Positions 24,334 through 37,835 of a DNA stretch of 64,000 bases are shown here, piece by piece. The notes beneath the pieces were generated by a model, which saw only the letters and a program-made list of their open reading frames with translations, had not been told where the DNA came from and ran no database searches. The stretch spans positions 310,001 through 374,000 of the forward strand of contig CAXSFM010000002.1 of assembly GCA_964236735.1 (NCBI GenBank). The letters are read 5' to 3'. How positions within the stretch are numbered: position 1 is the first letter of the stretch; each line of letters starts with the position of its first letter. The translations under genes were made by a program, and so were the position numbers. The DNA comes from JAIVJG01 sp964236735 (GTDB taxonomy: Bacteria; Acidobacteriota; Blastocatellia; Pyrinomonadales; Pyrinomonadaceae).

Positions 24334-25206
24334 ATGCCGTTCACATCAGTCACAAAGTTGCCGGATAACCCGGACGTGAGGATATTTTTTTCCGGCCTCC
24401 TCATCCTAGACCCGAACCCGTCCCCTGATCCTATTCCGGGCGTGAATACGTGCGAGGTGTACGTCCACCGCAGCGCACCAGACCACCAGTTGTCCATCGA
24501 GGTCAGGCGGAAGCGTGCGGGTAAGCCCGACATCATCCTGATGAGACACATCGGGCAACTCGCCTTCATCGCGCCGCCGTCGGGCGTTGATCCGAGATTC
24601 GGAATGACGATCCGCGTCAATGACGACCCGAAGGGAGTCAAAAGGTACGATCCGCCAGACCCTGACCACACTTCTTCGGAAGGCGAGGGGCTGGGACTCG
24701 CCATTGACCTCGAACATTTGCCCGCGCAGCGGAGGGAAAGCGTTGGTGGCGTCAATTCTCTCGACGGGCGACCCAGCATCCTTTTCAACGATGCCGTCTT
24801 CTACACTGCCGCCAAGACGAGCAAAGATGTCACCGTCCGGCTGAAGAAGGACGATGTCGTCGTCGTGGAGAAACTCGACCCGTTCGCGCGCGTCATCGGC
24901 GCAAACATCTACCTTGATAATGCCGACAGCAGCGTGCTTGTGGAATGGGTACAGCAGGGACTGCCCAAGGTTCTGGAGTTGTTGAAGCCGGAGGATGAGA
25001 GTCTCAGTTACGAAATTTACATCGTGAACGAGCCGCTCTACGAAGAGGAAGAGCCGACGCTTCCTCGCCACGATGAACTCAAGGAGTATTTCAAAATACT
25101 TCCTGAAGCCAGAGAACGTTTTGAACTGGAAGTGCCGAGCGACACACCCGACGCTGAACGCGGCTCGACGACGACACCATGTATGCCGGTCATCAAAGGC
25201 GGCTGA
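24334..25206 (+). CDS. Protein of unknown function between two caspase-fold proteases
   Basis: 290 residues, soluble, no signal peptide. It begins MPFTSVTKLPDNPDVRIFFS and has an N-terminal beta-sandwich-like part with VNTCEVYVHRSAPDHQLSIE. A middle section gives LDGRPSILFNDAVFYTAAK and VVEKLDPFARVIGANIYLD, and an acidic C-terminus follows (EPLYEEEEPTLPRHDE). No family recognised. GAGAAGGAG stands nine bases before the ATG and the gap from the CHAT gene is only 17 bases, so the two are co-translated. Its position between the CHAT protease and the caspase gene suggests a substrate, inhibitor or adaptor. The acidic Asp/Glu-rich tail would offer many caspase-type cleavage points. This is inference only. 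Confidence 0.75.
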   Translation: MPFTSVTKLPDNPDVRIFFSGLLILDPNPSPDPIPGVNTCEVYVHRSAPDHQLSIEVRRKRAGKPDIILMRHIGQLAFIAPPSGVDPRFGMTIRVNDDPKGVKRYDPPDPDHTSSEGEGLGLAIDLEHLPAQRRESVGGVNSLDGRPSILFNDAVFYTAAKTSKDVTVRLKKDDVVVVEKLDPFARVIGANIYLDNADSSVLVEWVQQGLPKVLELLKPEDESLSYEIYIVNEPLYEEEEPTLPRHDELKEYFKILPEARERFELEVPSDTPDAERGSTTTPCMPVIKGG

Positions 25207-25346
25207 GTGTCAGGTCAGTCCGTGTTGAATGGAAGACGCACGGCGGCGGGCGGGGAAACTCTATTCTGCCCGCCGCCGTGAAAAGTCGAAAGCGCTCAAG
25301 CAGTGTTTTCACAATCAGTCACTAACAAATCAGAAAGTGAGGAGCT

Positions 25347-26273
25347 ATGGCGAGAGGAATGTCACTCCATGTGGGAATCAACAAGGTGAGCGTTGCCGCC
25401 TTCAGCGCACAGATTCTGAGGGGCTGCGAGAATGATGCGACCGAGATGCGCGCCATCGTCCTTGCGCGCGGCTTTCAGGCTCAAGATACAAAGCTGCTTC
25501 CGGGTGACAAAGCGACGTTCCAAAATGTAGATGGTGAGATACGGCGGGCTGCCGGTCTGCTTTTGCCGGGTGACATTTTCCTCTTCACCTTCGCCGGCCA
25601 CGGCGCACGTTTACCTGATACGGACGAGCACGATGAGGGGGCGGCAGGTGAACTGGACGGACAGGACGAGACCATCGTGCTCTACGACCGCCTGCTGCTC
25701 GACGACTATATGCATCGCGTTCTGTGGCCGCTGTTCAAATCCGGTGTGCGGATCGTCGGAGTCGCGGATAGCTGTCACAGCGGCAGCGCCCTCTTCGCGC
25801 TCGCGAATATGGGCAATGATTCCAACGCGCATCTTGGGATTGCCGCACACTCGCCGGGCGTTGCCGCCGTCGCCAATATCCACAAGTCGCCAGCGAATGA
25901 TGCCGGGATGGTGAAGGTCATCCCCCGAACCCGCGCACTGACCGGCGAGGCGACTGAGACACATCTTGAGCAATTTAATTCCTTCTACGAAGGGCTGGAC
26001 ATTCCCTCAAAAGAGGATGCTCTTCCCGTCAACGCCGACCTGCTTCTCATGGCAGCGTGCCAGGATAGGAAGACTACGCCGGACGGCTTCCCCCACGGCG
26101 GATTCACCGCCGCGCTCCTCGATGTCTGGAATCAAGGATCGTTCACCGGCAGCTATGTAACGTTCATGGAGCAGATCAAAGCGTTGGTTGCCGCACGCTT
26201 TACGGGGCAGGTTCCGGTTCTGACCGTCAAGCCATCACCGGCTTTCAGCGACCAGCCGCCCTTTAGTATCTGA
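25347..26273 (+). CDS. Caspase-family (peptidase C14) protease, orthocaspase-like
   Basis: 308 residues consisting of little more than a p20/p10 caspase fold. It begins MARGMSLHVGINKVS, followed by the sorting strand and helix LRGCENDATEMRAIVLARG. The catalytic His is His85 in FTFAGHGARL and the catalytic Cys is Cys143 in VGVADSCHSGS; both contexts are canonical. A C-terminal strand with LLMAACQDRKTT and PHGGFTAALLDV fits the p10-like part, where metacaspase-type enzymes recognise basic P1 residues. No signal peptide, no membrane segment and no extra domain. AGTGAGGAG before the ATG fixes the start. It lies 140 bases after the 290-residue gene and is followed by a terminator, so it closes the operon. 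Confidence 0.88.
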   Translation: MARGMSLHVGINKVSVAAFSAQILRGCENDATEMRAIVLARGFQAQDTKLLPGDKATFQNVDGEIRRAAGLLLPGDIFLFTFAGHGARLPDTDEHDEGAAGELDGQDETIVLYDRLLLDDYMHRVLWPLFKSGVRIVGVADSCHSGSALFALANMGNDSNAHLGIAAHSPGVAAVANIHKSPANDAGMVKVIPRTRALTGEATETHLEQFNSFYEGLDIPSKEDALPVNADLLLMAACQDRKTTPDGFPHGGFTAALLDVWNQGSFTGSYVTFMEQIKALVAARFTGQVPVLTVKPSPAFSDQPPFSI

Positions 26274-26325
26274 CGCGCCGGCGCAACGACACGCGCGCGC
26301 TGACCCGCACAGCACAGGCGTTAAC

Positions 26326-26362
26326 AATGGCTTTGATGTCGCGTCAAAGCCATTTCTATTTG
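26326..26362 (+). terminator. Intrinsic terminator after the caspase gene
   Basis: Perfect 11-bp stem AATGGCTTTGA (26326-26336) / 26344-26354, 7-base loop, then TTTCTATTT. It separates the sigma/CHAT/caspase operon from the sensor-kinase gene. Confidence 0.75.
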
Positions 26363-26525
26363 GCCGGCTGCAAATTCGCGCGCGTCAACGGCGCTCCGCA
26401 AGCCTGTTGAAGCATTCTCCGGTTTGTGTAAGACTTCGCGCCGGTAACTCTCGGACAGTACGAACCTGTCTCCAGACGGCGGCAAACAAAAATTTCTTTC
26501 TGACCGGACAAGTACGCACGGCTTG

Positions 26526-29500
26526 ATGATGAAAGCGCAGCGCAAAGTAATATCTTTCTTTTGCGGGCTACTGTGGTTGTTTGCGTCCGTTCCCGCGCGC
26601 GCCGAACGGCTGCCTGTCAGAATCTACACTTCAGCCGACGGCTTAGGCAGCAGTTTTATCAGTTACCTGATGCGCGACTCGCACGGCTTTCTGTGGGTCT
26701 GCACGCGCGACGGACTGAGCCGCTTCGATGGCGCGCGTTTCGTCACTTATCAGGTCAGCGACAAAAACGCTCCGCCCGGCATCGAGCAGATTCTCGAAAC
26801 CAGCAGAGGCATCTACTGGATCGTCACGACCGGCGGACTATATCGCTTCGACCCCAACGCTCCTGTCTCGAATGACACGCACAGCACAGACCGCCCGACG
26901 CTCAACGCCGAGTTGATGAGCGAGCAGCGCGGCACACTCTACGAAGACCGTCGCGGCAATCTCTGGTCTGGAGGCGATGGTCTTTATCGTCTGGAAGAAA
27001 AGGACGGAAAAGTTTCTTCGCAGAAGGTCGAAATAAATCTGCCCCCGAATCCGTCCACCGAGTTCGCCATCCCCGCCATCCGCGAAGGGCAAGACGGAAG
27101 CCTGTGGCTGGCGACTTCATGGGGACTCGTGCGACGCCTGCCGGACGGTCGCGAGATTTTCTATGGCGTCGGCTCGTCACGCACCGACGCCTCAACTTCT
27201 TTGCTGGAAGATCGCGAAGGGAGAATCTGGCTCGGACGAACGTCGGGCGTTTACGTCATCAAGCCTGAGCCGCTCGATGAGTTGACGCGACTTGGCGACC
27301 TGACCATCAGAGAGTTGGATACTCTGGCGAAAGTGCAACCGCCTGATGAAACGCGCGTGAGCCTGCCGGAATATACGGGCGAGATTTTTAAGTACGCCGG
27401 ACTCGGCAACGCTTCCTACGGCAAGTATTTATATCAGACCGCCGACGGGCACGTCTGGATTTCCGACGGCGACGGCGTGGTCGAATACGACGGCCATACT
27501 TTTCACACGCACACCACCGCACAGGGCTTGCTCAAAGGCGGCGGGCAGATGGTCGAGGATGCAAGCGGCAATCTCTGGCTTGGCTGGCCGACCGGACTGA
27601 TGCGTCTCGACCGGCGCGGACTGATTACTTACGATCTCGCCGACGGGCTAAAAAATATTGCCGTGCTGACCATCAACGAAACCCGTGAAGGCGGGTTGTA
27701 TGTGGCGGGCAGCGATTTTTCTCTGAGCCGCTTCGACGGTAAAGGATTTGAAACCATCCGCCCGATGCTCCCGCCGGACGCCAAAGCGGTCTGGACTTCA
27801 AATCCCCTCTTTGAGGATGGAGCGGGTGAGTGGTGGGCTTTGACGAATGTGAAGCTTTACCGCTTTGCTGCCACGCCAAGCTTCGACGCTCTCGCGCGCG
27901 AACGCCCGCTCGCCGTCTATACGACTCGCGATGGTCTGAAGGGCGATCAGATGTTCCACGTCTTTGAAGACTCGAAAGGAGATTTGTGGTTCAGCTCGCG
28001 CGGGGCCAGCGCCGTGCAAAGCGGCTTGTCGAGATGGAATCGCGCCACGGAAAAGTTTTACACCTTCTCGGAAGCGGAAAATTTTCCGGCGGAGAAGGCC
28101 GCTTCTGCTTTCGCCGAAGACCGCGACGGCAATCTCTGGTTCGGCTTCTACGAGGGAGGGCTGGCCCGTTACGCGCAGGGACGTTTTACCGAATTTACAT
28201 CTGCCGACGATTTGCCGAACGGTCTCATCACCGCTCTCTACACAGATCGGCAAGGCAGATTGTGGATCGCATCGTCGCTCGGCGGTCTGAGCCGCATTGA
28301 CGACACAAACGCCGCGCGGCCTCGCTTCGTCACGTACACAATTGATAACGGACTCGCGAGCAACAACGTCCGCTCCATCACCGAAGACTTGTACGGCAAC
28401 ATCTACGCGGGCACGGCGCGCGGCGTTGATAAACTCTCGCCGGACGCGACGCGCATCCAGCATTACTCCGTCAAAGATGGTCTGGCCGGAGATTTCGTCA
28501 ACGCCGCCTTTCGTGATCGAAGCGGCACGCTCTGGTTCGGCACTCCGAGCGGATTGTCGCGGCTCGTGCCGGAGGCGGGGCGTGAAACGGTCGCGCCGTC
28601 CGTCAGGTTCGGCGCGCTTCGCATCGCCGGCGAAGGTCGCCCCGTTCCCGAACTCGGCAGCACGGAAGTTTCCGACCTTGAGCTATCGCCCGCACAGAAC
28701 AACTTGCAGATAGATTTCTTTGGCATTGACTTCGACGCGGGTGAGGCTCTGCGCTATCAATACATGCTCGAAGGCGCAGACCGCGAATGGAGCGCGCCGA
28801 CCGAGCAACGCACGGTTAATTACGCCAACCTCGCGCCCGGCTCGTACAGATTTCTGGTCAGAGCCGTCAATGCAGGCGCACTGACTGAGGCGAAACCGGC
28901 GACGATCTCGTTTCGCATTCTGCCGCCCGTCTGGCGTCGCTGGTGGTTCATCACGCTCGCCGTCATGCTTCTGGCCGGGAGCGTCTTCGCGCTCGACCGT
29001 TATCGCGTCAACCGCATGAAGGAACTCGACGCGGCTCTCACGGTGTCGCAGACGCTGACCGAAACGCTCACCGAGCAACGCGCCGAGTTGAGCAAAGCGA
29101 ATCGCGCGCTCGAACTCGAATACGACGTGACGAGCATCCTCGCGGAGGCGACGACGCCCGTCGAGGCCGCGCCGAAAATTCTGGAAGCGATCTGCCGGAG
29201 CGCGGGTTGGGATGTCGGGGCGATCTGGAATGTTGAGGAAGATGCCGTACAACTTCGCTGCCGGGAAGTGTGGCATTCGGAGCGCGCCGCCGATGCCGCA
29301 GAGTTTGAGACGCGCACGCTCAACCATACTTTCTTGAAAGGCGAGGGTCTGCCGGGTCGCGTCTGGGCGAGCGGCGAGTCGCATTGGATTGTTGACCTCA
29401 AGAATGACGAGAACTTTCCGCGTCTTGGCGTCGCCAACGAAGACGGCTTGAAAAGCGCGTTCGGTTTTCCCATCACGCTTGAAGGCGAAGTGATTGGCGT

Positions 29501-30719
29501 GCTCGAATTTTTCAGCCGCGAGACGCGCGCGCGCGATGAAGAGTTGTCGGAGATGATGTCGGGCGTCGGCGGACAGATCGGGCAGTTGATCGAGCGCAGG
29601 CGCGCCGACGAAGCGTTGAGAGAATCGGAAGACCGCTTTCGCACGCTGGCCGAGACGGCCTCCGACGCCATCATCACGATTGACGAAGCGAGCCGCATCA
29701 TCTTCGTCAACGCGACCGCAGGCCACGTCTTCGGCTACTCGACGGCGGAGATGATCGGCGCGGATTTGACGATGCTGATGCCCGAATACATGCGCCACGT
29801 TCACGATGCCGGACTGCAACGCTACGTCACGACGGGGCGCAAACATATCGCGTGGGAGGCCGTCGAGCTTCCCGGCCTGCACAAAAGCGGGCGCGAAATT
29901 CCGCTGGAACTTTCCTTCGGCGAGTTTACCAAAAACGGCCAACGCTTCTTCACCGGCATCGCGCGCGACATCACCGAGCGCAAGCAGGCGGAAGAGGCTC
30001 TGCGCCGCTCGCGCGAAGAGCGTATGCGCGAGCTTGAGCGCGTGCGGACGCGCATCGCGACAGATTTGCACGACGACATCGGAGCCAGCCTGACGCAGAT
30101 CGTCGTCTTAAGCGAAGTCGCGCGCCAGCAGCAGCAGCAACAGGCCGGAGGAGGAAACGGTCAGGATGCGTCCTCCGAGCCGCTCACGAAAATCACGAAC
30201 GTCTCGAACGAACTCGTCGAGGCGATGAGCGACATCGTCTGGGCGATTAATCCGAAGAAAGATCACTTGAGCGATCTCGTGCAGCGTATGCGCCGCTTCG
30301 CCAGCGACATCTTCAGCGCGTGCGGCATCAAGCTCACTTTGCGCGCGACCGGCGCGGATGCCGACGCGCAGTTGGGCGCGAACGTGCGGCGCGAGTTGTT
30401 CCTCATCTTCAAAGAGAGCGTCAATAACATCGCCAGGCATTCCGGCTGCACCGAGGCCGCTGTGGAATTTTATTCTGAGGGCGACGATCTCGTGCTGAAA
30501 CTGAGCGACAACGGAAATGGTTTCGACCCGTCGCTCGCCGTGGTTGACGATGGGATGAGAAAAGGCGGCAACGGTCTTCTCAGTATGCGGCGTCGCGCGG
30601 AGGAGTTAGGCGGCACGTTCGAGATTAGCTCCACGCCGGGGCAGGGGACGAACACTGTTCTGCGCGTGCCGCTCGGCCAACATTCGTCCCCTGATAGTTC
30701 CCGCCTGAACGGGCGGTGA
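26526..30719 (+). CDS. Beta-propeller hybrid-type sensor histidine kinase (Reg_prop, Y_Y_Y, GAF, PAS, HisKA_3)
   Basis: 1398 residues. A signal peptide (VISFFCGLLWLFASVPARAE) leads into about 14 Reg_prop blades over residues ~30-720 (for example DSHGFLWVCTRDGLSRFDG and DRDGNLWFGFYEGGL). A Y_Y_Y domain (~725-795) and one membrane segment at ~800-825 follow. The cytoplasmic part has a helical linker, GAF (~860-1020), PAS (~1035-1150), a HisKA_3 dimerisation helix with His1182 in DLHDDIGASLTQI, and an HATPase with SDNGNGFDPSL and KGGNGLLSMRRRAEELGG. It should sense a periplasmic ligand, probably a carbohydrate judging from relatives, and phosphorylate the response regulator that starts 67 bases downstream. 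A short glutamine tract lies just after the phospho-acceptor helix. The start is uncertain by one or two codons (ATGATG). Confidence 0.9.
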   Translation: MMKAQRKVISFFCGLLWLFASVPARAERLPVRIYTSADGLGSSFISYLMRDSHGFLWVCTRDGLSRFDGARFVTYQVSDKNAPPGIEQILETSRGIYWIVTTGGLYRFDPNAPVSNDTHSTDRPTLNAELMSEQRGTLYEDRRGNLWSGGDGLYRLEEKDGKVSSQKVEINLPPNPSTEFAIPAIREGQDGSLWLATSWGLVRRLPDGREIFYGVGSSRTDASTSLLEDREGRIWLGRTSGVYVIKPEPLDELTRLGDLTIRELDTLAKVQPPDETRVSLPEYTGEIFKYAGLGNASYGKYLYQTADGHVWISDGDGVVEYDGHTFHTHTTAQGLLKGGGQMVEDASGNLWLGWPTGLMRLDRRGLITYDLADGLKNIAVLTINETREGGLYVAGSDFSLSRFDGKGFETIRPMLPPDAKAVWTSNPLFEDGAGEWWALTNVKLYRFAATPSFDALARERPLAVYTTRDGLKGDQMFHVFEDSKGDLWFSSRGASAVQSGLSRWNRATEKFYTFSEAENFPAEKAASAFAEDRDGNLWFGFYEGGLARYAQGRFTEFTSADDLPNGLITALYTDRQGRLWIASSLGGLSRIDDTNAARPRFVTYTIDNGLASNNVRSITEDLYGNIYAGTARGVDKLSPDATRIQHYSVKDGLAGDFVNAAFRDRSGTLWFGTPSGLSRLVPEAGRETVAPSVRFGALRIAGEGRPVPELGSTEVSDLELSPAQNNLQIDFFGIDFDAGEALRYQYMLEGADREWSAPTEQRTVNYANLAPGSYRFLVRAVNAGALTEAKPATISFRILPPVWRRWWFITLAVMLLAGSVFALDRYRVNRMKELDAALTVSQTLTETLTEQRAELSKANRALELEYDVTSILAEATTPVEAAPKILEAICRSAGWDVGAIWNVEEDAVQLRCREVWHSERAADAAEFETRTLNHTFLKGEGLPGRVWASGESHWIVDLKNDENFPRLGVANEDGLKSAFGFPITLEGEVIGVLEFFSRETRARDEELSEMMSGVGGQIGQLIERRRADEALRESEDRFRTLAETASDAIITIDEASRIIFVNATAGHVFGYSTAEMIGADLTMLMPEYMRHVHDAGLQRYVTTGRKHIAWEAVELPGLHKSGREIPLELSFGEFTKNGQRFFTGIARDITERKQAEEALRRSREERMRELERVRTRIATDLHDDIGASLTQIVVLSEVARQQQQQQAGGGNGQDASSEPLTKITNVSNELVEAMSDIVWAINPKKDHLSDLVQRMRRFASDIFSACGIKLTLRATGADADAQLGANVRRELFLIFKESVNNIARHSGCTEAAVEFYSEGDDLVLKLSDNGNGFDPSLAVVDDGMRKGGNGLLSMRRRAEELGGTFEISSTPGQGTNTVLRVPLGQHSSPDSSRLNGR

Positions 30720-30786
30720 CTTCACAGTGCACGAACCATTAAGCTCTTCTCCGTTCGCCGAAGTTGGCCGTAGGGGGAAGCACGTA

Positions 30787-31470
30787 ATGTTAACGATAGT
30801 CGAAAGCAAAATCACCATGACGCAGAATCAGTCGCTCATCAAGACGGCCATCATCGAAGACCAGCGCGACATCCGCGAGGGGCTGGCGATGCTCATCAAC
30901 GGCACCGAAGGCTACTCCTGCACGGGCAGTTATCGCTCGATGGAAGAAGCGTTGGAGAAGATCAGCCGCGAGCTGCCGGACATCGTGCTCTCTGACATCG
31001 GGCTGCCGGGCATGAGCGGCATCGAAGGCATCCGCATCCTGAAAGAACGCTATCCCGCGATGTTCATTTTGATGATTACCATCTATGACGACGACGAGCG
31101 CATTTTCGACGCGCTGTGCGCTGGCGCGTGCGGCTATCTGTTGAAGAGAACCAGCCCGACGCGCCTGCTGGAAGGTCTCAAAGAGGCCGTCACAGGCGGC
31201 GCGCCGATGTCGCCCGAAATAGCTTCGCGCGTCATCTCTCTCTTTCGCGACATACGCCCGCCTGAGCGCGCCGACTATGAATTGACGCCGCATGAAATAC
31301 GCCTCTTGAAGCTGCTGGTTGACGGCCACAATTACACCACGTCGGCGCAGGAGTTGAGCGTCAGCATCAACACCATCAAATTCCACATGCGGAACATCTA
31401 CGACAAACTTCAGGTTCACTCGAAATCCGAAGCCGTCGCCAAAGCCCTGCGCGACCGTCTCGTCAATTAG
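30787..31470 (+). CDS. NarL/LuxR-family response regulator
   Basis: 227 residues. The receiver domain (~15-135) has IIEDQRDIREGL, the phospho-acceptor Asp70 in IVLSDIGLPGMSG, a conserved MITIYDDDE strand and GYLLKR. A LuxR-type DNA-binding domain (~160-225) has ELTPHEIRLLKLLVDGHNY and SVSINTIKFHMRNIYDKLQV. GGGGGAAG with eight bases to the ATG supports this start; an upstream in-frame GTG at 30727 and a later ATG at 30817 are alternatives. Cognate partner of the preceding HisKA_3 kinase by position and by class. Targets unknown; the neighbouring caspase operon is the nearest candidate. Confidence 0.9.
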   Translation: MLTIVESKITMTQNQSLIKTAIIEDQRDIREGLAMLINGTEGYSCTGSYRSMEEALEKISRELPDIVLSDIGLPGMSGIEGIRILKERYPAMFILMITIYDDDERIFDALCAGACGYLLKRTSPTRLLEGLKEAVTGGAPMSPEIASRVISLFRDIRPPERADYELTPHEIRLLKLLVDGHNYTTSAQELSVSINTIKFHMRNIYDKLQVHSKSEAVAKALRDRLVN

Positions 31471-31527
31471 AAGTCAAATCACTCTCGCAGCCGACACGCG
31501 CTCCCTCACATATCATTTCGGAATCTT

Positions 31528-31698
31528 TACTGCGGGTTGCAAATGAATGCGGGCAGAGATTAACCACAGAGGACACGGAGGGGCACAGAGGCAGACCAGA
31601 GAGAGACAATCAAACCTCCCTCTTTCCTCTGTGCTCCTCTGAGTCCTCTGTGGTGAAAATTCTTTCACTCAACTCGCACTCAATCGCAAACCGCTATA
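31528..31698 (+). repeat. 170-bp-class palindromic element, copy B
   Basis: 171 bases from TACTGCGGGTTGCAAATG to CGCAAACCGCTATA, with the same ends and ACCACAGAGGAC/CCTCTGTGG core as copies A, C and D. Lies 57 bases after the response-regulator stop and can fold on itself almost completely. Confidence 0.9.
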
Positions 31699-32037
31699 GA
31701 CAGTAAGCCCGACGACGCGCGCGCGCGAGGTTATGCGTTCGCGCAGGTTGCGTCTCGTCTCATCGCGCGTTCAGCGCAGACACATTTTGCCTCCTGAAAA
31801 AACTTTTCTTTGCTACCCAAACGGGTGGCGACGCTTTCGATGATCTTTGCGAAACTCGATTTCGTCGCAAGCCGAAAGCGAGGGGGCTTCACGGGATGCG
31901 ACGCAACTTGAAAAGGGAACTGAGAGGACGTTCGGCGCGAGCGCAAACCGTCATTCCCAAACTTTAATTCGATGATCCTCTAAACGCATGAGGTCACTTG
32001 ATAAGGAGCTTTAGGAAGCTCCGACAGGAGCAAAACA
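31699..32037. other. Intergenic space with a small hairpin before the next gene
   Basis: No gene seen. A hairpin GGAGCTT-tagg-AAGCTCC at about 32005-32022 sits just upstream of the CAGGAG ribosome site of the next gene and repeats part of its sequence, so it could influence translation. Otherwise nothing recognised. Confidence 0.4.
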
Positions 32038-32604
32038 ATGAAAATCATTCGCATCGCGATGTTCGCACTCGCAGTTGTGTTCGCCGCCACCTCCATCGCC
32101 CCGTCGGGCTCTCTGGCGCAGACACCGAGGATTAAGATTATCCGGCGCACGAACACGTCCATCCAGGTTCGACGCTACAGCGGCGACATGTCCGAGTGGA
32201 GACAGTCAACGGACATCTCTTCGCCGCACGCCGTCACGTTTCGTTGGGAGTCGAAGGAGGCGGGCGCGACGAAAGGTTACTATCAGGTATCGGAAGCAGA
32301 CCTCGGGGTCAGCACGACGACGGAGACGATGCTGAAAGCCATCGCGCGCGCTTCGCTCGGCAGTCTGCCGGCGGCTGGCTCGGTCAAACAGTTCGACATT
32401 GACTTCGCCGCCTTCGCGCCCGCCACGCCGCCCGCGCAGGCGAAGACCTACTACGTCCGCGTCATCACAGTGGACGATCAAGGTCATCTCGTCGGCACGC
32501 CTTCGGCTTCGGTGCAGGTGCTTTATGCGGGGCCGAACGCGCCCGTGAAATTCGACGAGCCGAGCAACACGAGGCCCCGCCCCGCCGTGCCGGGCAGACA
32601 CTAA
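32038..32604 (+). CDS. Small secreted fibronectin-like protein
   Basis: 188 residues: signal peptide MKIIRIAMFALAVVFAATSI, cleaved probably after GSLAQ, then one beta-sandwich domain. Its end, PPAQAKTYYVRVITVDDQGH followed by LVGTPSASVQVLY, is like a fibronectin type III domain. CAGGAG eight bases before the ATG supports the start. Its gene is followed by a terminator and then by the large beta-helix/DUF4214 gene. A decayed copy of this same gene is found at 47121-47264 before the second beta-helix/DUF4214 gene, which ties the two families together. Function unknown; a surface or binding partner of the beta-helix protein is possible. Confidence 0.78.
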   Translation: MKIIRIAMFALAVVFAATSIAPSGSLAQTPRIKIIRRTNTSIQVRRYSGDMSEWRQSTDISSPHAVTFRWESKEAGATKGYYQVSEADLGVSTTTETMLKAIARASLGSLPAAGSVKQFDIDFAAFAPATPPAQAKTYYVRVITVDDQGHLVGTPSASVQVLYAGPNAPVKFDEPSNTRPRPAVPGRH

Positions 32605-32664
32605 TCAAACAAGCGGGTTCCGCCTTTTCGGCCTACCCCAACACCTTCCGCGCTTAATGCGCCA

Positions 32665-32710
32665 AGCCGCCGTGCCGGTTTACGAACCACACGGCGGCTC
32701 TTTCCTTTTA
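32665..32710 (+). terminator. Intrinsic terminator after the small secreted protein gene
   Basis: AGCCGCCGTG (32665-32674) pairs with 32690-32699, with an inner GGTT-TACG-AACC extension, followed by TCTTTCCTTTT. The same stem sequence recurs in the terminator at 47041-47087 of the paralogous locus. Confidence 0.85.
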
Positions 32711-32927
32711 CAAGCCCAATGCAAACACAAGTCGGGTCGTTCGCGCAGAGAACCGCCCGAACAGGCGGGCGCGCCCTCATTGTACTTTCGCGTGATTGCT
32801 GATGCATCAAGCGTGGACAGGCGCACTCACGCCACGTTGAAGCGAATCATTGAAGCAATAAATAAAAAGCTTTCATGCGGTTTGGAGCCGACCGTTGAGG
32901 AGCGGTCGCGTCAAGCTCATGGGCGTT

Positions 32928-33020
32928 GAAAAGTTGCTACCCGAACAGGCGGCGCGCGTTGCCGGCGCTTCAACTATTTTGGTTGTGGCAGGACGAGACT
33001 AACTTTGACGGAGGAGAGAG
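32928..33020 (+). promoter_or_regulatory. Leader of the beta-helix gene, conserved in its paralogue
   Basis: From GAAAAGTTGCTACCC (32928-32942) to the ATG at 33021 the sequence matches closely the leader of the paralogous gene (46732-46828, other strand), including GACGAGACTAACTTTGA and GAGGAG. The conserved stretch ends in a strong ribosome site. It may be only recent duplication or a functional leader. The 217 bases between the terminator and this leader hold nothing I recognise. Confidence 0.5.
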
Positions 33021-37751
<4,731 letters not shown>

Positions 37752-37778
37752 TGATTCAATAGCCCAAACTCACGCAAC

Positions 37779-37820
37779 AAAACAGGCTGGAGGATAGTAT
37801 CCCTTCGGCCTGTTTTATTT
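37779..37820. terminator. Bidirectional terminator
   Basis: AAAACAGGC (37779-37787) pairs with GCCTGTTTT (37808-37816), with T-runs on both strands, lying between the convergent beta-helix gene and the zinc-ribbon gene. Confidence 0.85.
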
Positions 37821-37835
37821 TCGTGGCATCTACAC

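Noticed and set aside
28683..30071. 462-codon minus-strand frame opposite the sensor kinase
   Set aside because: It is the antisense of a clearly conserved histidine kinase; Arg/Ala/Phe-rich composition is the usual shadow in GC-rich DNA.
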